From Candidatus Zixiibacteriota bacterium (lineage in GTDB: Bacteria; RBG-13-66-14; B26-G2; WVWN01), in NCBI GenBank assembly GCA_030613505.1, contig JAUWLW010000035.1, positions 1 to 30,425 of the forward strand: DNA of 30,425 nucleotides, in the 5' to 3' direction. The notes beneath the pieces were generated by a model that was not told the DNA's origin, did not search any database, and worked only from the letters and a program-made list of their open reading frames with translations. Shown piece by piece: positions 23,740 to 30,171 of the stretch. Position 1 is the stretch's first letter; each line of letters begins with the position of its first letter. The position numbers and the translations under genes were made by a program.

Positions 23740-25413
23740 TTACGACGGGGTACCCCAAGCCGGGAATTTATCTAAAACGTCGGCCTCTTCTTCCTCGGCT
23801 ATTACGCGCGCGAGGGTTTCTAATAATTCGGGCTCCGGGTGCCCGTCCTCTTTGGCGCGGGACACGTTCAAAGAAAGGTCCCACCCCTGCGAACGGACGC
23901 CTTCGACGATAAGCGACTTTAAATGCTTTAAATTGGCTAGGCGTTCTTTTTCGTCGGCGGTATGCGCGTAATTATAAAAACGGCACTCTAAAATCAAAAG
24001 CGGTTCTTCGGTAAGCTCCAAAGCCCGCGCAAGAAAATCGAGACCTTCCGCGGATTTCCCGGTTCCGAGTAAAAAACCCGCGTAATTGCCGAGGTTGTTG
24101 GCGTGGTTGGGCTCGGCTTCTATCGCCCGCTTATAATACTCCTCCGCGCCGTCGTAATCCTTGCGGATATTTTCTAGGAAAAACGCGTAGTTGCCTGGGT
24201 AGTCGGCGTCGTTCGGCTCAGCCACAACCGCACGCTTGTAATATTCCTCCGCGCCGTCGTAGTCCTTACGGATACTATCTAGGAAAAGCGCGTAGTTGCC
24301 CATCAATTCGTGGCTATCCGGGAACTTTCCGATACCCGCCCGGTAAATTTCGTCGGCGCGATCCGAATCCGATTCCTGGTATTTTCTCGCCTCTAACTCT
24401 ACAGCCCACCAATCTTTGGCCTGCTTTATTACTTTATCAATAGCGACTTCCAAAGCTTCCTTATCTTCGGAACCGGGTGAGCTCGCGACTTTAACTTGTA
24501 ACTTTTCGAAACTACTCCGGTAATTACCGAACAAATCGGCGAAACGCTTCTCCTCCGGGTGTTCTAATCCGAACTCGCCCCAAAGAAGAAGCATAAACTC
24601 GTCGAAATCTTGGTGCTTAACCCAGATAGCATCGCGTTCTTCTAACCAATCGCCAACGTCGCCTTCCGGAATTTGTTTATTTACCCAATAAATACCCCAC
24701 GGTAAAGACCCTGGTGATAACTCCCTCAATAATTCGGCAATACTTTTATCTGCGCCCCCATAACCAAGAAAGATTAAACCGGTTTCCGTAAGTAACGTTT
24801 TAAGTACTTTTTTTACCGCTTCGTCGAGCCTTTCAGTCTCTACCTCTAAGTTCTTCGGCGCGAGCCTCGCGTCGCCGTGTAATTTCATAACCAACGGCCC
24901 GGTACGGGTAATTTTTACGAACCCAATTAGAGACTCGTGAGCAATAACTAAAGGTTTTTTATTAGTATATAAATAAAGGGCGTCGGCCACGAGATCGTCG
25001 AAATTCGTCGTGAGAATAACGTTGCAACTCCGGCAATATTCCTCGTGACTCATGAATTTTGCGACTACTGCGTATCCGAACGCCGGGTCTTTACCGGCGC
25101 AAATACTCTCTATCTCGGTTTGCCTTTCCGCGGCCGTAATAAATAAATCCTCTATTACTTTCCCGTATATCGCCGTCGGGTTTGACCCGTCGTAATCTTC
25201 GTAATAACCCTCCGCCCATTCTTCTGCTCCGCTTTCATTGCCCGTTTTTATCCTCTTTAACTTCGGCAACCACTTTTTTACAAGACTGCCTGCCCCTGGT
25301 ATCCCGGAAGACACCGAACACCCGGCGCCCAAGAAAAACGCGAATTTGCTATCGCCGCATTCGACCGCGGCGCTAAGACGCCTGACGCATTCGTGCGCGC
25401 TTATTTCTCTCAT
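23740..25413 (-). CDS. SIR2-like NADase with TPR repeats, candidate defence effector
   Basis: The 557-residue protein has an N-terminal SIR2-family Rossmann domain: FFLGAGCSVSSGIPG (about 26-40), LTTNFDDL (catalytic-type Asn), LHGDAR (catalytic-type His) and FLGYGGAD. This is the pattern of SIR2 domains in anti-phage NADases (ThsA, DSR, Avs5-like) rather than of zinc-containing deacetylase sirtuins: no four-cysteine zinc site is present. The C-terminal part contains TPR-like repeats, two of them nearly identical (KDYDGAEEYYKRA-[VI]-x-AEPN). The ATG at 25413 is chosen because GGAGG lies 6 nt upstream; the ATG at 25419 abuts GGAGG directly. Composition is AT-richer than the downstream redox genes. 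Inference: infection-triggered NAD+ depletion, with TPRs as sensor or partner surface. Confidence 0.82.
   Translation of the reverse strand: MREISAHECVRRLSAAVECGDSKFAFFLGAGCSVSSGIPGAGSLVKKWLPKLKRIKTGNESGAEEWAEGYYEDYDGSNPTAIYGKVIEDLFITAAERQTEIESICAGKDPAFGYAVVAKFMSHEEYCRSCNVILTTNFDDLVADALYLYTNKKPLVIAHESLIGFVKITRTGPLVMKLHGDARLAPKNLEVETERLDEAVKKVLKTLLTETGLIFLGYGGADKSIAELLRELSPGSLPWGIYWVNKQIPEGDVGDWLEERDAIWVKHQDFDEFMLLLWGEFGLEHPEEKRFADLFGNYRSSFEKLQVKVASSPGSEDKEALEVAIDKVIKQAKDWWAVELEARKYQESDSDRADEIYRAGIGKFPDSHELMGNYALFLDSIRKDYDGAEEYYKRAVVAEPNDADYPGNYAFFLENIRKDYDGAEEYYKRAIEAEPNHANNLGNYAGFLLGTGKSAEGLDFLARALELTEEPLLILECRFYNYAHTADEKERLANLKHLKSLIVEGVRSQGWDLSLNVSRAKEDGHPEPELLETLARVIAEEEEADVLDKFPAWGTPS
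24128..24337 (-). repeat. 105-bp tandem coding repeat (TPR units)
   Basis: Two adjacent 105-bp units (35 residues each) within the SIR2-TPR gene are highly similar, differing mostly at third positions. This implies a recent duplication of one TPR-like unit. Confidence 0.75.
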
Positions 25414-25507
25414 TGCCATCCTCCGCTAACGAAGAAATACTACTCACCCCGGTTATTTTGAAGTTACCGAAACCGACCGGAAATCCGTTTCGGGATTTAC
25501 TACGGCT

Positions 25508-25592
25508 CTAGGCGAAATCGAAACCGCGCTCCCGCGAAAAAGCCGTCGCCTCCTCGAGCGTCGGAATGCCGGCGCGGCCGGCAAGGCGACTA
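25508..25592 (-). pseudogene. duplicate 3' tail of the PfkB kinase gene
   Basis: On the minus strand this reads G-R-A-G-I-P-T-L-E-E-A-T-A-F-S-R-E-R-G-F then D-F-A-stop. It matches the last 22 residues of the neighbouring PfkB protein at 19 of 22 positions. No upstream part of a kinase gene accompanies it; the sequence before it is the small membrane ORF. It is a remnant of a second kinase copy or a partial 3' duplication. With the small ORF it explains most of the 25414-25754 interval; nothing else is seen there apart from the SIR2 upstream region. Confidence 0.75.
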
Positions 25593-25739
25593 GTTATTAA
25601 GGCGCCGCCGGATCCTCTCGCTCAAACGAGGAAACAGAACCTGCGTGACGAAGAGGACGACGCCGGCGGCCGCCATCAAAACGTACGCGATTAAGGCCAA
25701 CGCCACGAGTCCCTGTAGCGTTCGCACCAAAGCGATCAT
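25590..25739 (-). CDS. small membrane protein (49 aa)
   Basis: An ATG at 25739 opens 49 residues with one long hydrophobic stretch (about residues 10-36, LVALALIAYVLMAAAGVVLF) followed by a basic tail (PRLSERIRRRLNN). It lies 15 nt after the PfkB stop on the same strand and is probably co-transcribed. The Shine-Dalgarno is weak (GGTGA very close to the ATG). Its stop codon overlaps the start of the duplicated pfkB tail. Nothing indicates a function. Confidence 0.5.
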   Translation of the reverse strand: MIALVRTLQGLVALALIAYVLMAAAGVVLFVTQVLFPRLSERIRRRLNN

Positions 25740-25754
25740 ATCACCAAAACCCGC

Positions 25755-26699
25755 TCAGAATTCGAAGCCTCTTTCTCGCAAAAACGCCGTCGCCTCCTCG
25801 AAGGTAGGAATACCGGCGCGGCCGCCCAGCCGCCGACACTTCATCGCCGCCACCGCCGAGGCGAAGGTCATGCAGGTCTTGAAGTCCCAACCCTTGAGAA
25901 TGGCGACGTCGAGCGCGCCGTGGAAGACGTCCCCCGCGCCGGTGGTATCGACCACCGGGTCCACCTTGAAGGCCGGGACCTCGAAGAACTCCTCGCCGTC
26001 CAGGCCCGCGGCGCCCCGCTCGCCCAGCGTCACGCCCGTGTACGACGGCCCCGTCTCGGTTAGGGCGCGGCACGCCGCCTCCCAGTCGCGGTGGCCGAAC
26101 ATCTTCTCGGCGAAGACGCGGCTGACGACGGCGACGTCGGCTCGAGCCAAAAGCTCTAGCGAGCCCTCCTTGACCGAGCCGGCGTCGTAGACCACGACGC
26201 CCCCCGCCATCTTACACTCGTCGGCGAAGCAGATGGCCGCGTCCATATCGTACCCGTCTACGTGGAGTATTTTGCACTCCCGCGCCGTCTCGTGGCGGAG
26301 GCGGTCGCACGTGGCCTCGGCCAGCTCGCCTCGACCCGAGACGACGGTGCGCTTCCCGGTCGCCCGGTCCACCAACACCAGCGATATTTGCGATTGCGTG
26401 GCCGGGTGCACGACCTCGCCGCGCACGTCGACGCCCTCGCGCTTGAACTCGTCGATTATGAACCGGCCGGCGAAGTCGTCGCCCACCTGGCCCGCGAACG
26501 CGACGCTAAGGCCCATACGCGCGCAAACGGCGAGCGCCGTCCCCACGGGCCCGCCGCCCTGGCGGTCCATCTCCAGCGCGTGAATCTTTTCGTCGAGCGC
26601 CGGCAGCCGCTCCACGACGGCGACGACGTCCATCGCGGCACAGCCCATGCCGACGACGTCGAACTCCTTGCCACGGGACGGCGTCCACGGAAGCTTCAT
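25755..26699 (-). CDS. PfkB-family carbohydrate/nucleoside kinase
   Basis: This 314-residue ribokinase-fold kinase phosphorylates a sugar, nucleoside or related alcohol with ATP. The N-terminal PfkB signature region is seen as GGGPVGTALAVCARMG (48-63) with GQVGDDFAG (70-78). The C-terminal signature is DTTGAGD (251-257), with Asp257 as the catalytic base. The fold and length are standard. AAGGGG lies 8 nt upstream of the ATG, and a TATAAT promoter sits just beyond. Substrate cannot be assigned. A copy of its last 22 codons occurs about 250 bp downstream. Confidence 0.92.
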   Translation of the reverse strand: MKLPWTPSRGKEFDVVGMGCAAMDVVAVVERLPALDEKIHALEMDRQGGGPVGTALAVCARMGLSVAFAGQVGDDFAGRFIIDEFKREGVDVRGEVVHPATQSQISLVLVDRATGKRTVVSGRGELAEATCDRLRHETARECKILHVDGYDMDAAICFADECKMAGGVVVYDAGSVKEGSLELLARADVAVVSRVFAEKMFGHRDWEAACRALTETGPSYTGVTLGERGAAGLDGEEFFEVPAFKVDPVVDTTGAGDVFHGALDVAILKGWDFKTCMTFASAVAAMKCRRLGGRAGIPTFEEATAFLRERGFEF

Positions 26700-26725
26700 T
26701 CAAACACCCCTTAAAATTATGACGT

Positions 26726-26754
26726 ATTATAATAGAAGGGAGGGCAAGGCACAA
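26726..26754 (-). promoter_or_regulatory. promoter of the PfkB gene
   Basis: TTGTGC (26754-26749), 17 nt, and a perfect TATAAT (26731-26726). It is divergent from the promoter at 26780. Confidence 0.6.
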
Positions 26755-26779
26755 GGCCGGAGTAAGCGTCAAATAGCCT

Positions 26780-26808
26780 TTGACACGTACGCCCCCCGAT
26801 GGTAAAAT
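26780..26808 (+). promoter_or_regulatory. promoter of the 26851-27977 operon
   Basis: A perfect TTGACA (26780-26785), 17 nt, then TAAAAT (26803-26808, 5 of 6). The leader is about 36 nt. Confidence 0.75.
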
Positions 26809-26850
26809 GTAAGGTACTAAAGAAGCGGATTACGAGAAAGGCGGCACAAG

Positions 26851-27231
26851 ATGTTAAGTATAAAAAAATCGTTGGCGTACGCCACGATGATTTCCGTAGC
26901 GGCGGGCGGCTTTATCGTCGCGGGAGCCCCCGCGGCGTCGGCGGCCACCGGCCCCCCGCAACCGTACGAAGAACCCTCGGAAGGTATAGCGGTCCCCATC
27001 TTCGGCCTAATCGCCATCGCCGGCATCGCAACCGTCGCGATATGGCAAGGCGTCAAAGACGCCAAGAAGAAGAAACAAGTCCAACGCGAGAAAGAAGAAG
27101 AGTTGACGGAGCAAGAGAAGTTCGAGGAATATTTCGACTTCGGGCCCGAGGAACTCGACGCCGCGGAGGCGGCGAACCCTAAGAGTACGGCGGCCCCGGC
27201 GGAACCGGCGGCAGCGGCCACCGGCGAATGA
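26851..27231 (+). CDS. exported/membrane protein with charged tail, unknown function
   Basis: This 126-residue protein has a signal-peptide-like N-terminus (KKSLAYATMISVAAGG, possible cleavage near AASA, residue 32). A second hydrophobic helix (IAVPIFGLIAIAGIATVAIW, about 46-66) is followed by a lysine/glutamate-rich stretch likely to form a helix or coiled coil (KDAKKKKQVQREKEEELTEQ). It ends in an alanine/proline-rich tail. It would sit in the inner membrane with the charged part probably cytoplasmic. The last codon overlaps the next gene as ATGA, so it is translationally coupled to the lipoprotein propeller. I recognise no family. Confidence 0.7.
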   Translation: MLSIKKSLAYATMISVAAGGFIVAGAPAASAATGPPQPYEEPSEGIAVPIFGLIAIAGIATVAIWQGVKDAKKKKQVQREKEEELTEQEKFEEYFDFGPEELDAAEAANPKSTAAPAEPAAAATGE

Positions 27232-27977
27232 AGAGAGGTGCCAGTAGTTACGCCCTCGCCTGCAGCGCGGCGTTAACGTCGGCGTTGTTGGTGGGTTGCG
27301 CGTCGGCCCCGAGCGCGCCCGACGTTCAGAAAAGGACTTCGTATTTCCGCGTCGTCCAGCGCTTCAAAACGCCGGGCAAAGGGCTGGCGGATATAACGTA
27401 CGCCAAACGGCATGTCTGGGTCGCCGACGAGGAAGGCGCCGGCCTGATATACAAAATCGACCCGAGTACGGGCTCCGTCCTCTCTTCCGTAACGCCGAGG
27501 TACGGTCCGCCTTCGGCGTTGTGCACCGACGGCGCGTACCTCTACGTAGCGCACGGCGTCACGGGCGACGTCTACCGGCACGTGCTCGAGCCCCGGCTGA
27601 GAGAGCTCACCCACTTCTCCACCGGCCTAGCCGACGTCCGCGGCATGTACTTCGACGCCGGCAACTTCTACGTCTTCGACCAGGCCACGCGGGGGATGTA
27701 CGAGTTCGACGCGGAATGGAAACCCGGTCGCTCGTGGCGCGTCGGCCGGGAGGACGAGACAATAAGGGGGTTGACGAAGGCCGACGGCCGCGTCTGGTCC
27801 GCGGACTGGCGCGACGGGTGGCTCAACCGGCACCGCGTCGTAGGTTTCGACGTCGACCGCAAATTCTGCGCGCCGGGGTGGCATCCGGCGGGGCTCGCCT
27901 GGGACGACGGCTACCTCTTCGTGGGCGATACCGGCTCGCGGCGGATCTACAAGTTGCAATTGAATGCCCGGGAGTGA
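27228..27977 (+). CDS. lipoprotein with beta-propeller fold
   Basis: The 249-residue protein has a lipoprotein signal with lipobox LVGC (Cys24). The mature part has blade-like strands (HVWVADEEGAG, GAYLYVAHG, NFYVFDQATRG, GYLFVGDTGSRRIYKLQ) resembling an NHL/YncE-like propeller. It is an anchored relative of the secreted propellers in this window, but it ends NARE without the GKVKALFR-type tag. It is coupled by ATGA to the membrane protein upstream. It may be a periplasmic or outer-membrane scaffold. No catalytic motif is seen. Confidence 0.72.
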   Translation: MKRGASSYALACSAALTSALLVGCASAPSAPDVQKRTSYFRVVQRFKTPGKGLADITYAKRHVWVADEEGAGLIYKIDPSTGSVLSSVTPRYGPPSALCTDGAYLYVAHGVTGDVYRHVLEPRLRELTHFSTGLADVRGMYFDAGNFYVFDQATRGMYEFDAEWKPGRSWRVGREDETIRGLTKADGRVWSADWRDGWLNRHRVVGFDVDRKFCAPGWHPAGLAWDDGYLFVGDTGSRRIYKLQLNARE

Positions 27978-28050
27978 ACCGCGGTTAAAGCGTTTGAGCT
28001 GCGGCGGCAGCCAGTTGGAATTGATGCCCGCCCGCCGGGCCGAATATAGG

Positions 28051-28078
28051 TTGACATAAAACAGGGCCGTGATAAAAT
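28051..28078 (+). promoter_or_regulatory. promoter of the NHL-repeat gene
   Basis: A perfect TTGACA (28051-28056), 16 nt, then TAAAAT (28073-28078, 5 of 6). The leader is about 43 nt. The rest of the 27978-28127 gap shows no gene. Confidence 0.65.
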
Positions 28079-28127
28079 ATATCGAGGATAATATTCGCCG
28101 TAAAGACCTCAACAGGGAGAAAGGCCT

Positions 28128-29093
28128 ATGATACGCTTAGCGACCTTATTAACGACATTATCGTTGGTTGTTGCCGGGCCGGTTTCGGGCGTTTGGGAAT
28201 ATAAGGGCCAATTTGGAAAGCGCGGCCAGGGACAAGGCGAATTCCAAATCCCCTTCGGCGTCGATTGCTCGAGCCTCGGAGACGTATACGTCGCCGATTC
28301 CACGAACAACCGCATCCAGTATTTCTCCGAGAACGGCATACCCCGCGGCTTGTGGGGTAAACCCGGGTCCGGCAGCGGCGAATTCCGCGAGCCGGTCGGC
28401 GTCGCCGTAGCGCCCAACAGCGACGTATACGTTACGGACCGCCGCAACCACCGCGTGCAATACTTCACGCCAATCGGTTCGTACAAAGGGAGGTGGGGCT
28501 CGTCGGGTTCCGGAAACGGCTACTTCAATTTCCCGGGGGGGATCGACGTCGCGCCCGACGGCAGAGTGTACGTCGCCGATACCAACAACCACCGCATCCA
28601 GTACTTCAGCTCCACCGGCTCTTACCTCGGCAAGTGGGGTGCGTTTGGGACCGGCTCCAAGGAATTCAATAGCCCCTGGGGCGTAGCGGTGGCCCCCAAT
28701 ACCAACGTCTACGTGGCCGACACCTTCAACGACCGCGTCCAATACTTTAACCGGACCGGCGATTATCTCGGCAAATGGGGAAGGAAAGGGACGGGAAAGG
28801 GAGAATTCGACAGGCCCGTGAGCGTAACGGTCGCGGCCAACGGCAACGTCTTCGTCGTCGACAGCGGCAACCACCGCATCCAATACTTCACCGCCGACGG
28901 CAAGAAGGTCCTCGGCGAATGGGGCAAGTTCGGAAGCGGCAACGGCGAATTCAACAGCCCGGGCGACATCGCCATAATGGCCGCCCGGGGGTTCATCTCC
29001 GACCGAAACAACGACCGCGTCCAGTATTTCGACGACACGGCATACGCGGTAGAACCCGCCTCCTTGGGACGGGTCAAGGCCTTGTTTAAGTAA
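28128..29093 (+). CDS. secreted six-bladed NHL-repeat protein, C-terminally tagged
   Basis: The 321-residue protein has a short signal peptide (MIRLATLLTTLSLVVAG). Six NHL repeats follow, each of the form GEF-x-x-P-x-G-[IV]-x-VAP-x-x-x-VYVAD-x-x-N-[HD]-R-[IV]-QYF, making a six-bladed propeller. NHL domains bind proteins, RNA or carbohydrates; no enzymatic site is evident. The sequence ends VEPASLGRVKALFK, the same tag as the four TTTGS-type propellers at 15-18.5 kb although the blades belong to a different repeat family. It has its own promoter and a bidirectional terminator. Confidence 0.88.
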   Translation: MIRLATLLTTLSLVVAGPVSGVWEYKGQFGKRGQGQGEFQIPFGVDCSSLGDVYVADSTNNRIQYFSENGIPRGLWGKPGSGSGEFREPVGVAVAPNSDVYVTDRRNHRVQYFTPIGSYKGRWGSSGSGNGYFNFPGGIDVAPDGRVYVADTNNHRIQYFSSTGSYLGKWGAFGTGSKEFNSPWGVAVAPNTNVYVADTFNDRVQYFNRTGDYLGKWGRKGTGKGEFDRPVSVTVAANGNVFVVDSGNHRIQYFTADGKKVLGEWGKFGSGNGEFNSPGDIAIMAARGFISDRNNDRVQYFDDTAYAVEPASLGRVKALFK

Positions 29094-29110
29094 AGGGTCA
29101 CCGATAACGA

Positions 29111-29139
29111 AAAGAAAGCGGCCGCAAAGGCCGCTTTTT
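29111..29139. terminator. bidirectional intrinsic terminator
   Basis: AGCGGCC (29117-29123) pairs with GGCCGCT (29129-29135) around GCAAA, followed by TTTTT on the plus strand and a T-rich stretch on the minus strand. It sits between the convergent NHL gene and lipoprotein gene and can serve both. Confidence 0.9.
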
Positions 29140-29160
29140 CTAACCTATTTCTACGGGTGC

Positions 29161-29859
29161 CTAACGGACGAACGGCGGCTGGTTGATACGTTTGGGCACG
29201 TCGTAGCTCACCAGCTCGTATTTCACGCTCCGCCAATCGATTAGGTCTCCCGTCGCCATGTCGTACTTCGTATAACTATTCTCGTAGCGGACAAGGCCAT
29301 AGTACTGGGCGTAGTTTTCACGCCAGTATTCGGGTTCGACCTCGTTCTCATTATCGTAGTAAAGTTCTACGCAAATCTCTTTTTCTCCGAACTTACCCGC
29401 CGGCACGTCAACCAGTACGTTACGGCGATATTGCAGCGGAAGGTCGTTGACGAGGCCGGTCTGGGTCCAACCGCCTATCTTTATCGTGTTTGCTATCAGG
29501 TAAGACCACATCCGGCGCAAGACATAGCATGTAACGTCATCGGGGGCGACGATAACGTCGTACGGCGCCGAACCTTGGCGGGTAACGGTAATTACGTACG
29601 ACGTTCCCGGGAACTTCTCGTGATCTTGTTTCGTCGACGTTATCTCGTACGCTAACTTATACTCCTCGCGCGGGCTGAACTTACTCTCTTCGACTACCTG
29701 GTATACCCACTTATTGCCCTTATCGTTAGCGAAATCCGTGGGCAGGAAATTGCAATAGTGCACAGGTGGTTCGGGGCCGTTTCCGTCATCGTCGCAACTC
29801 AGCGCGGTTATCATCAATACGCCGAACGCCAGAAACAATATCACTTTTTTATAACCCAT
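29161..29859 (-). CDS. lipoprotein of unknown function
   Basis: This 232-residue lipoprotein starts at the ATG 29859, 7 nt after a GGAGGT Shine-Dalgarno. The signal MGYKKVILFLAFGVLMITALSC gives a modified Cys22 followed by DDDGNG. In enterobacteria an Asp at +2 keeps lipoproteins in the inner membrane; whether that rule holds here is unknown. The mature part is beta-rich (NKWVYQVVEESKF, TSYVITVTRQG, YYGLVRYENSYTKYD). The D/N-K-G-N-K-W-V-Y opening recalls many uncharacterised secreted bacterial proteins. Composition is AT-richer than average for the window. It has a near-consensus promoter. No function can be assigned. Confidence 0.75.
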   Translation of the reverse strand: MGYKKVILFLAFGVLMITALSCDDDGNGPEPPVHYCNFLPTDFANDKGNKWVYQVVEESKFSPREEYKLAYEITSTKQDHEKFPGTSYVITVTRQGSAPYDVIVAPDDVTCYVLRRMWSYLIANTIKIGGWTQTGLVNDLPLQYRRNVLVDVPAGKFGEKEICVELYYDNENEVEPEYWRENYAQYYGLVRYENSYTKYDMATGDLIDWRSVKYELVSYDVPKRINQPPFVR

Positions 29860-29888
29860 ATTTCGGACCTCCATTATTAACTGCCGAT

Positions 29889-29917
29889 ATTCTAAATAAA
29901 CACTTCTAACTTGTCAA
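29889..29917 (-). promoter_or_regulatory. near-consensus promoter of the lipoprotein gene
   Basis: A perfect TTGACA (29917-29912), 17 nt, and TAGAAT (29894-29889, 5 of 6). The predicted leader is about 23 nt. Confidence 0.8.
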
Positions 29918-29975
29918 TATCTATTTTCGGGCGAAGCGCCGCGCCACCGACGCCGCCGCGCCGTCTTGTACGCCG

Positions 29976-30091
29976 GGGGGCCGACGTTCGACTTCTCGGC
30001 GCGACGTCGGTAACGCGTCCGACCGGCCCGCTACGCTTAAGAATAAAGCGCCGTAGTTCGGCGGCCGCGTCCACGGCCGCCGCTTCTTTTT
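29976..30091 (+). other. three consecutive hairpins ending in a terminator-like stem (possible ncRNA)
   Basis: Within the 297-bp gap, CCGACGT (29981-29987) pairs with ACGTCGG (30004-30010). CTACGCTT (30031-30038) pairs with AAGCG-cc-GTAG (30046-30056, 2-nt bulge). A perfect 9-bp stem CGGCGGCCG/CGGCCGCCG (30059-30067 with 30074-30082) is followed by CTTCTTTTT. No plus-strand gene precedes it and no ORF looks coding, so the terminator-like end is unexplained. I found no clear plus-strand promoter before it, and GC-rich sequence forms stems easily. Confidence 0.3.
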
Positions 30092-30093
30092 CG

Positions 30094-30120
30094 TTGACAA
30101 AAGCTTTTTTTTATTAGAAT
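30094..30120 (+). promoter_or_regulatory. promoter of the last NHL gene
   Basis: A perfect TTGACA (30094-30099) and TAGAAT (30115-30120) with a short 15-nt T-rich spacer; the alternative GAATAT (30117-30122) gives 17 nt. The leader is about 45 nt. Confidence 0.55.
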
Positions 30121-30171
30121 ATAGACTACCTTCGCAGGCGCTGGCTCTAGCGTCAAACAGGAGGAGAAACT

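Noticed and set aside
23740-25413. Classical protein-deacetylase sirtuin
   Set aside because: No four-cysteine zinc ribbon is present, and the TNFDD/LHGD/GYGGAD pattern plus C-terminal TPRs fits the SIR2-like NADase group better.
27978-28127. GC-rich inverted sequence CCCGCCCGCCGGGC as a terminator for the lipoprotein gene
   Set aside because: The stem is short and no T run follows; it lies just upstream of the NHL promoter.
29911-30117. Short plus- and minus-strand ORFs in the 29875-30171 gap
   Set aside because: They are arginine/alanine/proline-rich low-complexity frames lacking ribosome sites and overlapping promoters and hairpins.
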